Below, piece after piece: positions 1 through 14,630 of a stretch of 64,000 bases of DNA. Position numbers and translations under genes: made by a program. Position 1 is the stretch's first letter. Each line of letters opens with the position of its first letter. The notes under the pieces were generated by a model. That model was not told the origin of the DNA, made no database searches, and saw nothing but the letters and a program-made list of their open reading frames with translations. Source of the DNA: Podocnemis expansa (Eukaryota > Chordata > Testudines > Podocnemididae); the NCBI GenBank assembly GCA_007922195.1, contig ML682221.1, positions 383,959-447,958 on the forward strand, given 5' to 3'.

Positions 1-1619
1 AAATCATTGGTGATAACCACAAACAAAAGCAGAAAATAGCTAAAGTTATCACACATTTTGCATTAATAAAAGAACACAGGCACAATTAAAAATACAAAAT
101 AAAAAGTTGACAAAGATTAGACAAACAGTCAAACACTAGGCAAAACAACTGTTTATGCATCCTCACCCTTGCCCCTTTGTGAGTCTCCTATTCCCATTCC
201 TTTCTCCTTTAGATTTTTCTTCCTGGTCTTAATTAGACTGCCAAATGATCTTTAGGGTCAAGGTGTCTCTTTCTAAGTGTTTTCACAACAGCCAGTCCAA
301 ATGGGGGCCTAGATTTGGGCTTCTGGGTGCGATCGTACTACTCATACACACAAATACGTTTAACATGTGCTTAATTTCTCTATAGGTGTCCATACACATA
401 TATGGTGCTACAAAGATGATAGCACCCAGGCTGCCTGTCATACACACCAAAATCCTCATTACTTCTTCCCTTGCAATATTTCATCTTCCATCTCAAAGGA
501 AGCAGTCCTGAGTAGAGATGATGCCGATGTTCATGAGGAGTTCTGTATTTCTAAAACTCTTTTGCATTTAACAGAATTTTTGGCCAATAAGAATTAACAA
601 ACCAGAAGAATATATGGAAATGTGGTTGGTATGTAACAGTTGTTCCTTGGATTAAATGAGCCCAGTGTTCCCATGGATTGAGGAGAGAAGGGGTCAGTCA
701 GTTGGGGTGGAGGTGCAGTGGGGTTATGCTGGGCACAGAGCAGTACACGTACGTGAGTATGGCCTATATCTTTCCAGTACCATTCTTTCTTGCAGTATCT
801 GTGGGTGAAATTCTGACCCCATTTAAGTCAGTGGCAAAAATTCTGAACTGTTATGAACGAGAACTTGTACAGTCGCAGATTTCTTGTTTGCATGTTTGAC
901 ATTCACCCTTCTCTCCCTCTGTCTCACTGGAAGATCCTGATAATAATAAATGATTCTCTAAAGCCATACAGCATCACTCCCCCCCATGCAAAATTGATGC
1001 AGAAAGGCCCTAGGCACTACTGAATGCATCACAAAAGGATTAAAAACTATTACAGCTTTGAACAAATTCCAAAAGTTTTACAAAATATCAAGCACATGGT
1101 ACATTTTCCATTCTTTGACAGCAAATTAATTATAAGAACTAGCATCAGCATTAACGTTTATATCCAGTCAGCATAAGAGTGTGTTTGGCCTTGCCTTCTG
1201 CACAGCTGAGGTTATGGGCCAAATGATGCTGCTTGTCTACAATCTCAGCTTGTGTACTTTGGCAGAAACGCTCTATATAAATGTCTAGTTTGTTGTTTCT
1301 GGCATCAAGAAGAGTCCATGCAGAATTGTTTTTCTTGGTGCTTTGGTAAGAGGGTATCTGTGGGTTAGTGTGTTGTTCAGTGGTGTGGTGGAAATATTCC
1401 TTGAGTCAGAAATGGCAAAAGTAGGCTTCTACGTCTCTGCAGAACTGTATCATGTATGTGGGGGTGGTGGGGAAAGACAATGGGATAGCTCAATGCCTGT
1501 AGCACCGTGGCCCAGGAAGAGGGGGAGAGGCGGAGAGATTATTTGATTGTGACTAACTCCTTGAATAAATAATTTTTGGAATTCTGTCACTCTGACTTGG
1601 AATCACTAGTTAGATTTAG
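1..1619. other. No gene recognised
   Basis: AT-rich sequence with only short accidental open frames. No exon, RNA gene or known repeat could be supported by eye. Confidence 0.5.
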
Positions 1620-1799
1620 GAGAGAGGCACCCTGCGAGGTGTGGAAACATGGCCCCCTAGCAGGCCCATGTTGCCTCCTAATCCCCTGCCTGGCTCTCCC
1701 CAGAACAGTCAGTGGCAGGGGGGGAGAATCCCCCATTGGCTTTGGGCTCCCAGATCTCAGCAGGGGAAAAGACGTTTCTCCAGACTGGCTGCAGCCCTG

Positions 1800-2310
1800 C
1801 AGTTCAGTGAGCCATGGGGGAGATGGGACCCCACGCACGTGGCTCCCTGCTGCTCTAACCAGGTGGTGGGGAAAGGTAGCCCTGCACACCCGGCTTCCCC
1901 CTGCATAAGCCAGGTGGTGGGGGAAAGGAGCCCCGTGTGCCCGACTTCCCCTGCAGCAGCTGGGCAGCAGGGGAAGCGATCCCCATGCACCCGGCTTCCC
2001 CCCACGCTAGCCAGTTGACAAGGAAAGGGAGCCCCACACACCCGACTTCCCCTCCGCACACAAGCCTTCCCCTGCGGGAGCCAAGCAATGGGGCTTCCTT
2101 CTCCCCACCACCCAGCTAGTGCAGGAAGAAGAAGGGAGCCTGGGGATCCCTTTTCCTTGCTGCCCAGCTAGAGTGGGAGGAAGCCAGGCACACGGTGGGC
2201 CCTTCTGCCCGCTGCCCGGCTAGCATGGAGGGAAGCTGGATGTGCAGGGATCCCTTGCCCCACTGCCCAGCTCATGCTGGGAGCCATGCACAGGGTGTTC
2301 ATCCCCCCCC
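1800..2310. repeat. GC-rich degenerate tandem repeat, period about 51 bp
   Basis: Units of the type GGGGAAAGGNAGCCC, then CACCCGGCTTCCCC, then an AGCCAGGTGG-like segment recur at about 1868, 1919, 1970 and 2021, and more diverged ones reach about 2300. Open frames here on both strands follow from the repeat and are not genes. Confidence 0.6.
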
Positions 2311-2404
2311 AACAGGCCCTGCCAGTGGGAGTGGGGGGTGGTCCCCCCATACCCCCCTCACTCCCTGACCAGGGTGCTGTGGGGTGGGATTCCTTCCAGG
2401 GTGC

Positions 2405-2660
2405 CATGTCAACACCTTATATCAATATAGTGTTATATCTATATAACAGGCCCAGAAAGCGTTACATTGAAATTACTATTTTGATATAACCCTCATTTTG
2501 ATATAATACTATGTTTTATTATATCAAAATAATTTTCCTTATTTCAAAATAAGGGAGCTTCTTATTTCAAAATAAGAAAAGGTCATGTGGACCTAAACAT
2601 TTTTAAATCAAAATAACCACCATTATTTCGATTTAAAACCTGTATCTGGACATATCCATA
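2405..2660. repeat. AT-rich palindromic sequence, probable DNA-transposon end
   Basis: Many short inverted motifs (TTATTTCAAAATAAG, ATATCAAAATAA) resemble the ends of the Harbinger-type MITEs at 35.2 and 45.5 kb. With the GC-rich repeat before it, this may be the right end of one element. No matching left end was seen. Confidence 0.4.
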
Positions 2661-3010
2661 GACTCTAAGGTCAGGAGGCACCAGTATGATCATCTAGTCT
2701 GACCTCTTGCACAATGCAGGCCTTAAAACCTCAACCACCCACTCCAGCAATAAGGCCCTAACCTCTAACTGAGTTATTAAAGGCCTCAAATCATGATTTA
2801 AGGACTTTAAGATACATAGAATTCACCAGCAGGTGAGCCATGCCCCATGCTACAGAGGAAGGCGAAAAACACCCAGAGCGCTAAGCAATCAGCCCTGGAG
2901 GAAAATTCCTGCCCAACCCCAAATATAGCAATCAGTTAAACCTTGAGCACATGGCCAAGCCTCACCCGCCAGTCACCCAAGAAAGAATTCTCTGTTAAAA
3001 CTCAAAACCC
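2655..3010 (-). mobile_element. CR1-type LINE 3' fragment
   Basis: Contains the CR1 3' region word order (ACTCTAAGGTCAGGAGGCACC, then ATGATCATCTAGTCTGACCTC) on the complementary strand. Recognised from recall of reptile CR1 copies; no coding part remains. Confidence 0.55.
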
Positions 3011-4560
3011 ACCCCATCTACCCTCCCTTCTTATGCCACTGGCATATCCACCACTAGTAGTCAAAGATCAAAGATTTTTGCCACATGGGAGTGTGGAGCC
3101 TCGGCAGGGCCAAAAGTTCTAACTGAGCGGGGAAAGCAGGGAGGGGTGTAATGCCCATGACCAACCTACCTTGACCACCCATCCAACCTGGCTTGAGCAG
3201 AAGCTAGGCACAATGTGGGCAAAAAGTGTCACCACTGTCACCTGCTGATTGGGGAAACCTTGATGGGGGAATGCTGCTGGATGATTGACGCCTGCCCTGG
3301 CTCCGGCAGCAGCTGAAAGAGGGGGCATAAATCCCTGGTCACTGCTGGGGAAAGCACATGAGGGGGGAATACTAACTCCTTCTGGCTCTGGCAGAAGCAA
3401 AGCAGGCATATGGAGGGGCATAAAGCCTGCTCCAGCCAGCCCTGGCTGGGGAAGCCATTTGGGGGCAGGGGAGTAGAAGTCCTCCTCTCTTGCTCTAGCA
3501 CATTATATCCCACCCCTTGCCCAGCCCAAGGAACAGAACCCAAGGAGTCTTGACTCACAACCTGGGTTTGTGGGGACTGCTTGTCTGCTGTCTTTGGCCT
3601 TGTATTGGCATTTACACACCCCTGCCAGGGTGTGGAAACGGTGGACCCCCAAAACCAGAGCTGTAACGTCGCGCTACAGCACCTGGGATGCGTTCCAACT
3701 GAAATATGCCCCTTGCAATTAGCTGTGCTTGGGGTTGGTACCACAAAACACACATTTTAATAAAGCAGCTCTATTGAGTTGCTCTAGGCTTCTGGAACAA
3801 AGTTCCATTGGCCCCGCTGTAGTTATGGCCCTGCCCAAAACACACACTTTCTGGAGGAAAATTATGGTCTTAGATTCAAGGCAGAGATCAATCCAGAACC
3901 TAGAATGGTAATTCTAATTTTGCTTCTGCATGGTGTAAAGCAGGAATGACTCCACTATCATCAGAGCCTTGAAAACAGGACCAAGCCCAGCAGGGATCAT
4001 CCCTGGGTTGATGGGTGGTTCCCATCCTGAACTCACCTTGGATTTGAAAGTAGTTTTGACAAGTGAACATAATGCATATGTCACTAGACATGACTGGGAA
4101 AAGGGGATGTACATGATTCATTTCACTCTATTCTGGTCCCTCAGCACTTTTATCCTCCCACTTTTATACACCCTCCTCTCAACTGTGTCACAGATCTGCT
4201 TGGGATCTCTCCACTCCACCACCACCGCATGCCACCAGAGTCCTCAAACATCAGAAGCTCTTTTAGGTGACACAGACCCCAGCTTGGGTCTTGGGTTTAA
4301 GAGAGGAGAAAGGAACAGAAGCATAGAGAAAGGAGAGTGTATAGGCCTGGGACTAATCAGAACTCTTGGGTTTTATCTGTTGCTCTGGGTGGGGAGTGGG
4401 GTCTAGTGGTTAGAGCTGGAGGCTAGGAGTCAGGACTTCTGGGTTTTATTCCCTGTGCTGTCATGGATGTAGGGTATAATCTTATAGGAAGAAAATTCAA
4501 GTACCTTCTGCACGTGTGATGCAGGGGTATGAATGTGGATAATGCAGAGGGATCTGGGAA
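3011..4560. other. No gene; weakly repetitive GC-rich stretch, then unique sequence
   Basis: At 3250-3470 a loose repeat around GGCTCTGGCAG, GGGGCATAAA and CTGGGGAAGC recurs. The rest shows no coding evidence apart from a tRNA-like SINE fragment near 4391. Confidence 0.4.
4391..4460 (+). repeat. tRNA-derived SINE-like fragment
   Basis: GGTCTAGTGGTTAGAGC resembles a tRNA A-box, and GGGTTTTATTCCC downstream resembles a decayed B-box. A similar A-box segment lies reversed at about 22165-22190 (GACCACTAGACCTCACTCCC). It does not fold as an intact tRNA by eye. Confidence 0.4.
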
Positions 4561-4566
4561 CTGCAT

Positions 4567-4572
4567 TTTATT
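4567..4572 (-). terminator. Poly(A) signal of the trypsinogen gene
   Basis: AATAAA on the minus strand, about 170 nt past the TGA stop at 4744-4746. Confidence 0.6.
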
Positions 4573-4743
4573 GAGGAGTTTGCAATTCACGCCTGCATTC
4601 GATGCTTCACTCCTAAGCATCTTATGTCTTCATCCTGGGTCTCTAGCCATCTGTGTGCCCAGCCCCTCAGCCCCTCCACTGAGATCAGGTTCACAGGTAG
4701 CAGGAGGAGGATGTCTGGGGGCATCTGAGATATGCAGGGCACA

Positions 4744-8026
<3,283 letters not shown>

Positions 8027-8062
8027 GGTACCAGGCAGAGTTGGGCTCCAGGAGCAGGCAGG

Positions 8063-8068
8063 TTTATA
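8063..8068 (-). promoter_or_regulatory. TATA box of the trypsinogen gene
   Basis: Read on the minus strand this is TATAAA, about 37 nt upstream of the start codon at 8026. This predicts a very short 5' leader, as is usual for pancreatic protease genes. Confidence 0.7.
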
Positions 8069-8167
8069 CCAGCCGAGCAAGCCATCTTATCTGGCAGCCG
8101 CAGTGATTAGGGACTCAATTTAGAAACAAAACCAAATCTGTCTCCCCAGGTAAATAACTGTCTATTC

Positions 8168-8184
8168 CACCTGCTGCATTCCCA
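8168..8184 (+). promoter_or_regulatory. PTF1-like bipartite enhancer site
   Basis: An E-box CACCTG (8168-8173) is followed five bases later by TTCCCA (8179-8184), about 100 bp upstream of the trypsinogen TATA box. PTF1, the acinar-cell factor driving digestive enzyme genes, binds such an E-box plus TTTCCC pair. The match is by eye, and the E-box to TC-box spacing fits roughly one helical turn. Confidence 0.5.
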
Positions 8185-8755
8185 TGGGGAGGGACTCAGG
8201 CTAGAACTAGTTAGGACATCACTTTCCCCCTATGCCCAGCACACTTCCCCATTATCATGGGCTGCACATGATAACCAGCTATCGTGAAGCTCAAATCCAT
8301 GAGCCCTAGGCTTGGCAGCTACTTACAGCCTCAGAACAGGGGGCTGGGAAGAGAATGAAGGGGGAGGGAAAACAGGGCTAAACTGAGCCATGGAGCTTCT
8401 GGTACAGCTGGCAGAAATTTTCCAATTCAACTTTTGTTGGAAAATGCCAGTGGATCAAGCCAGAAAGCATTTGGGACACAGTGGCAGGTGTGATGGAACA
8501 GTCACTGTGAAACATTGGTGGTTGAAAACTTACCAGCAAGTAAAAGCAGTAAGGGTCAGGTTTTGAGTCAAACTAACTTTGTGTTTCAAAATGTTGGAAC
8601 ATTTTCACCAGAAAGGTGAAATGAAAATAAGGCAAATTGAAAGAAACCATTCTGAACTGACTGAAACCAAACATATCCAGTGACCACAATCAAAAATTAT
8701 TTCCAAGTTTTGGTTCACAAAAATGTTTCAGCTTTCGACTTTTCAGCCCAATGTG

Positions 8756-9012
8756 TAAGAGCCCCGCACAGATACAAATTTGTGGATCTGCAGCTGATCT
8801 GCAGATACAAGAACTGGTCCATGGATATCTGTATCACATCCACAAATGCAGATAACCTTAGATTTGCAGGGCTCTGCTCATTAGTAAACCCCTGAATGGT
8901 TACAAATACGTGGACCCATATCTGCACGAAATGATTCACAAATATCTGCATTGCATCCCTGGATGTGGATAACTGTGTATAATGAAGACACCCATGGATT
9001 TGCAGTGCTCTA
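8756..9012. mobile_element. Two adjacent hAT-type MITE copies
   Basis: 8758-8872 runs from AGAGCCCCGCACAGATACAA to TTGCAGGGCTCT, with complementary ends. A second, more diverged copy ends near 9010 with TTTGCAGTGCTCT. It is the same family as the clean copy at 20369-20511. Confidence 0.55.
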
Positions 9013-9689
9013 CCAATTTGAGATGGGAAAGAAAGTGAGAATGTTGAAATTCTGCTGAGCTGGGTGGGAGCCAGTTTTATGCCCAGCCTCAGACCAAGGC
9101 TAGTCCCTGGTTTAGCCCCAGACTCTCCACGTGAGCTCAGCTGGGTTGCTGGCTTGCTGAAACCTCTCTGTAACTGGGACAGCATTACTGCTTTCCCTGG
9201 GGGTAAGACAAGAGCTGGTCTACATTAGACACACCACTGTGGCACAGCTGCACCATGGGGCCAATATCAAAAGCACTTCCTGGAGAGGTGAAGGCTATTT
9301 TGAAGTGCTGTCTGTGAAACAAGTGATGTCAGATGTCCTGACATAACCTGCAGTGTAGCCCAGAGAGCTGATAGGGACGATGGAAGAACCTAGCTAGATT
9401 AGCCTGAAGGTGAAGTAGCTTGTCTTGTTCTGAGCCAGCAAGTGCAGAAACAAGTTGCTATCTGGGCATCTCCTGTTTGTAGCCTCAGCTGACTCCCTGC
9501 CTGCCATGCTGCATGGTCAATAGCCACTGTTCACCTTTCCTAGAGCGCAGGACTCAGCCCCACCCTATGTGCCTCCTCCTCAGTCATGGAGTGGTTTTCT
9601 GTTAAGTGACAAAGGAAAACAGCCAATAGCAGCTGACAGGAAAAGCCCAGATCCATGGTTGGTTTCTAGTGAGTGATCAAGCATCTGAT

Positions 9690-10428
9690 GAAGTGGGATT
9701 CTCTCCCATGAAAAGAAAGGTTTCTTACCTGTAAATGTTTTCTTTGAGATGGGCTGATTTGTTAATGACTGTCGTCAGACATGTGGCTGGGACATCAAGA
9801 CTTCAAAGAGAAACAGATGAACTCGAATTAATATGCAAGCTAAATTCTGTGAAAGCAGGACTTAATCGAGACTATGGGTTCTTTTCCCATTACAAAAGGT
9901 AATTTGACTTCAGGCTTCCCATGGTTTGAACCTAAAAACTGCTCTGATTTGCTGTTACTGTATGACCTGATCCTATCTTTTGCACCCCTTTGCATTTATT
10001 TTCATTCCATTCTGTAAATTCACCCATCTTCGAAGCATCTGACAAAGTGGGATTTTCTCCCATGAAAGCTCATGCAAAAAATAAATCTGTTAGTCTTAAA
10101 GTGCCACACTACTCCTTGGTTTTTTTGCTGGACTAGACTAACACGGCTATCCCTTTGGAAATTGCTCACATACATTCTGACATAAGTTTCTACGTGCTAG
10201 AGCATGGAAACTTTTTGCCCTACTTTGTCTTTGTAGGGTCAGTGGCCAACTTCCCCTCTGTCCTGCACATCTGCATGGAATATACGTGGCCCTGTCCCTA
10301 CCCCCCCGCCTCAGTCCTTTCTTTCCGCTGACACTGAAAAGTGGGGACAGAGAGAGGGTATGAAATATATGTGAGCAGCCCATTTCAAAGAAAGACATTT
10401 ACTGGCAAGTAACACTCTGTTCTTGTTC
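9690..10428. mobile_element. TIR element with ~55-bp ends, interrupted by a Penelope tail
   Basis: The left end (about 9696-9745, TTTCTTTGAGATGGGCTG) and right end (about 10360-10425, GTGAGCAGCCCATTTCAAAG) are inverted copies of each other. They match both ends of the shorter intact copy at 12645-12955. The middle is split by the Penelope 3' fragment at 9748-10162. Superfamily not recognised. Confidence 0.5.
9748..10162 (+). mobile_element. Penelope-like element, 3' fragment
   Basis: Begins within the C-terminal coding end of a Penelope protein (a decayed GTSRLQRETDELELICKL-like frame, then YGFF) and runs through the 3' UTR to ACGGCTATCCCTTTGG. The same order is found next to a GIY-YIG coding region at 29.65-30.33 kb. 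This identifies the many short tails in this window as Penelope 3' ends. Confidence 0.65.
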
Positions 10429-11432
10429 AAGCCCAGGGCAGTGTCATCTCTTGCCTGCTGGAGGATTGCACAGTGTGATACGAAAGTATGCACTGAGGAC
10501 CAAGTCATTGCTGTGCAGATTTCCTGGATCAGGACAGGGCAAGGAATGCTGTGGGGGACACTTTCACTCTAGTTGAATGCACCCTAATCTTTCCTGGAAA
10601 GGGAGTATTGTTCTTGGATAGCAGTCTTAGATACAGTTTGATATCCAGGATGAAATGCATTGCATCATTACTGGGTTGTCCCTTCATGCGTTCACCAACT
10701 GCCACAAACAGTTGGGTTGTTCTGTGGAAGGACCTGGTTCACTCGATGTACATTTCGAGTACCCTTTTTACATCGAGGGTGTGCAACTTCCTCTGGTTCA
10801 CTGTGGCCTCTGTGTCTGGGAAGGCCACCAGAAGGCAAATGTCCTGACTTATGTGGAAGGGGAACACCGCCTTAGACAGGAAGGCAGGGTGTGTTCAAAG
10901 CTGGACTTTGTGTGCATGGAAGACCGTGTATGGGGGTTCTGAAGAGAGAGCTCTTAACTCAGAGACCTGTCTAGCCAAGATAATAACACGCAGGAAGGCC
11001 ACCTTCCATGATAAGACTAGGAGATTATCTACACCGGGGGTCCCTGAGAAGTTGACTTAACAAGGTCAACTTTCAGTCAACTTTAAGTCAACTTCAGGGT
11101 ATATCTGCATTGAACATATTCCTGGCTGCTTGCAGAAGGCTGTGGGGTTGGGAGCCAACTCCTGCCACCCACAGAGAGGGTCTGGGACCCTGATCTGGCT
11201 CCAAGCCCCTTGCCCATGGCGGCAGGAAGCTCAGAGCCCAATCTGCTCCCAGCCACTTGCCCCTGCTGGCAAGCAGCTCAGAACCTAGTTAGTTTCACAG
11301 GCTTTGGGCCTGTGAAATTGACTAGGCAATGCAAAACTGGTCAATTTCACGAGTTCCTGGCCTGTGAAATTGACTAGGTTCCAAGCCTCCTGCCTAGGCT
11401 GGCAAAGGGCACAGAACCAGATTGGTCTCCAT

Positions 11433-11788
11433 CTATGTTCCCTCTAAGCTGTGCGTGTGTGCATGCGCACACAGGTTGTGAAACCCATGCACACAACAAA
11501 ATAGAGCATGCACAAAAAAATTCAACAGTGCTAATATTTTATGCTACTTTTAAGAAGGTGATTTCAAGTAGCATGTTTCAAATAAGGTTTTGTAATTTAT
11601 AAAATCATTTCCATCACCATAGCAAAATAAAATTTAGACATTATTTGCATCGTACACACTTACTTCGTTGCTCTCACAAGTTTGACCACACTCAATGGAG
11701 TGCATACAAATTTGGAGACTAGTTCCAAAAATTTGCACAAAAGAAATTTTTTGTGCACACAGCCTATGAAAAATTAGAGGGAACACTG
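11433..11788. mobile_element. hAT MITE with 8-bp target duplication
   Basis: Ends CTATGTTCCCTCTAAG and TTAGAGGGAACACTG are complementary. GTCTCCAT flanks both sides (11425-11432 and 11789-11796), the 8-bp duplication typical of hAT. Confidence 0.75.
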
Positions 11789-12145
11789 GTCTCCATGCCC
11801 CTTGCCATGGGGTGGGGGAGGGATAGGAGCCAGCTCCTAGCCCCTGCAGCCTGTGGCAATGGGCTGGTGGCCAGATTGGGCTCCCAGCACCTTGCGGCAG
11901 GCAGTGGGAGCTGGCAGCTGACTCCTGCAGTCTGCAGAGAGGGTCTGAGAGCCAAATCTGGCTCCCAGTCCCTCTCCATGGGTGGCGGGGCTGGCAGCTG
12001 ACTCCTCCCCTGGCTGCTTGCAAGCAGCCAGGGCAGGAGCCGGGCTCCCATGTGCCCCTGACCACTTACAAGCAGCCAGGGCAGGAGTCAGCTGTCAGCC
12101 CTGCCACCCAGGGACAGGGACTAAGAGCCAGATCAGGCTCCTAGC

Positions 12146-12494
12146 CAATGTTCCCTCTAATTTCGCATAGGCTGTGTGCACAAAAAAATTCTTTTGTGCA
12201 AATTTTTGGAACTAGTGTCCAAATTTGTGTGCACTCTAGGGAGTGTGGTCAAACTTGTGAGCGCAAAAAAGCAAGTGTGTATGATGCAAATAATATCTAA
12301 ATTTTATTTTGGTATGGTGATGGAAATGATTTTATAACTTACAAAATCTTATTTGAAACATGCTACTTGAAGCTGTTTTCTTAAAGTGGCATAAAAATAT
12401 TAGCACTGTTTAATTTTTTTGTGTAGGCTTTATTTTGTTGTGCACAGGGGTTTCATGACCCATGTGTGCACACACAGCTTAGAGGGAACATAGC
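12146..12494. mobile_element. Second copy of the same hAT MITE, inverted
   Basis: CAATGTTCCCTCTAATTTCG at the left and AGCTTAGAGGGAACATAG at the right. The body is the reverse complement of 11433-11788. No clean target duplication. The stretch between the two copies (11800-12145) is GC-rich and degenerate-repetitive. Confidence 0.6.
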
Positions 12495-12644
12495 TTGACA
12501 ACCCATTTCTCTGTCACCCAACTGTGTTTTGGGGATGCCATTCTGAGCATAGCCATGCTGACGGTAGGGAAAACTAAACTCCACCCACCATCTGAGGTAA
12601 GGCTAGTCGTCACCTAGAACTGAATGATGTGAGCAGTGAAGTAC

Positions 12645-12955
12645 AATGGCAGGTTACTCACCTGTAACCATAATTCTTTGAGATGGGCTGCTCACATACA
12701 CTCAGGTCCCTCCCTCTGTCCCTGCTACTCAGAGTTTGCAATAAGAAGGGACTGAGGAGGGTCAGGGTCAAGGCTATATATATAGCCGCAAGAGCAGCTA
12801 GAGAGCGAGCTGGCCACTGACCCTGCTCTGACAGGCTAGGGCAAAAGGTCTCCAGCCCCTCGTGCTCTGCGGCACATAGTCACCTAGAAGTGAATGTATG
12901 CGAGCAGCCCATCTCAAAGAAGAACGGTTACACAGGCAACCTACCATTTTACCCC
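12645..12955. mobile_element. Short TIR element, intact copy
   Basis: About 55-bp inverted ends: GGTTACTCACCTGTAACC, then TTCTTTGAGATGGGCTGC at the left, mirrored by GCAGCCCATCTCAAAGAA, then GGTTACACAGGCAACC at the right. Contains TATATATATAG in the middle. Not assigned to a superfamily. Confidence 0.5.
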
Positions 12956-13464
12956 CAGCCAATGTGGGTAATTTAAGAACAAACTGTTTCTCCTCCTTCT
13001 CAGCCAGCTGGGCCATAAATGACAGTGACAGCAACAGGAAGAAATAAATCCTTTATTTTTGAGATAAGAACAAAGTCTCTCAAACAACAGGGTTAAACAC
13101 TGCTCAGCATTTGTATCTTATCAGCTAGGAATCCATGCTGCTCCTGACTGCATTTCAGCACAAAGAAGAAAGGGAAAAACAAGGCAGAGAGTTATTTTCT
13201 GGCCCACTTACGTCTTCCCTATGCTAAGAGGCTTACACTAGGCATGCTCAGGGGCTGCACTTAGCCATGTCACTTAGATGTTTATAGCAAAGGTCTTTTA
13301 AACACAGAAATCAAACCTGTTTCCAGGAAGTTATCCAGGAAAGACTCCCATGCAGCTACTACATCTTGCAGTCCACATCGCTATCCCTACACTAGGCTTT
13401 TAACGCATTGGCTAAGACACAGTTTCAAAATGTGCCTTTTGTTCCAGAGAAGATATGACTGGTA

Positions 13465-14630
13465 GGCTGTGTTCAGAAGAGAATTTTATTTTGAAACAAC
13501 CACCCCACATCCCCCGTCCCAGTTCTGTGCCCCCACCCCACATCCCCGTCCCAGTTCTGTGCCCCAGTTGTGCTCCCACTCGACCCTTCCTGCATCCCCA
13601 GCTCAGCCTTCCCCAACCTCCTTATTCATGTAAATAAATCCAGTTCACCCAAATTATAAGTTGTGTTGAGTGTTTTATTGGGTTGGATTTAGGATGTGGG
13701 TGGGTTGGGTGGCGGCTGGCTGGGCAGAAAGGGGGAGCGAGCAGTGTGGTGGGGCTCACCTGGCAATGTGGGTGGCATCAACTATCCCCCCACACATTGG
13801 AAAGCTGAGGGCAGTGAGGCCGGTGATGCTGTCCTGCAGCACTCCCAGGGTGATGAGGTGTGGCAGAACCGGCTGATGGCATGGTTGACCTGAAGCAGCA
13901 GTTCCTTGATGGTGGACGTCCTGACGCTGACGAGATGGCCACACTGTTGTCCACAGGGATGCCTGCCCTCATTACTGTGTGCCCTCGGCATAGGACTGGA
14001 GTGAGCTCAGCGATCAGAGGTGATGGTCTCCCTGCTAAGGTGAGGTTCCTCCTCCAGGCTTGTTGCTCCAGGTTCACTGGACAACCCATTCCCACCACAC
14101 TGTGCTGGTGCCCAGTGCCCAGTGCCCAGCTGGGCTTTGGCACAGAAGGGGCACGGGGAGCTATTGCTGCTGGAAGGGCCACTGAGATGGTGGTCCGGGG
14201 CTCATTGGGCTCAGGGAAGAGTGTGTCCCACAGCAAGGCAGCACCCTGAAGTCTAGCAGTGGGTCTACCAAGTGCTCGAGATGGTACAGGAGCTAGGGAC
14301 CATCCCTAGCTATCTCTCTTTCAAGCGCTTGGGAGCCAAAATGGACAGGGAGGGGATGTCCATTCATGCTTTTAGGAGATTGGCTGGCAACCTGGCTGGC
14401 AACATGGCCACCAACATGGCCCAGTGAGCCAGCCATGTTGCCACACCTCCCATGCTTCCCCTCTCCTAAAATTGAAATAGCATGTCCACACATGGGGCAT
14501 GCTATTTCCATTTGAAGGGCTTCCCTTAATTCAAATTAAAAACTGTTAATTCAAATTAACTTATTTCAAAATAAGGATTTTATTTCGAAATAAGTTATTT
14601 CAAAATAAAAGCTTGCATGTGAACACAGCC
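13465..14630 (-). mobile_element. PIF/Harbinger element with decayed transposase
   Basis: Terminal inverted repeats GGCTGTGTTCA / TGAACACAGCC are flanked by the 3-bp duplication GTA (13462-13464, 14631-14633). Inside, on the minus strand at about 13760-14000, are transposase remnants LITLGVLQDS and FPMCGGIVDATHIA, the latter around the first catalytic Asp. The right flank is rich in TTATTTCGAAATAA palindromes. No open transposase remains. Confidence 0.75.

Noticed and set aside
1576..2410. Overlapping 60-125-residue frames on both strands
   Set aside because: They follow the ~51-bp GC-rich tandem repeat and lack any conserved motif.
4391..4460. Functional tRNA gene
   Set aside because: Only A-box and weak B-box similarity; the acceptor stem and anticodon arm are not recognisable.
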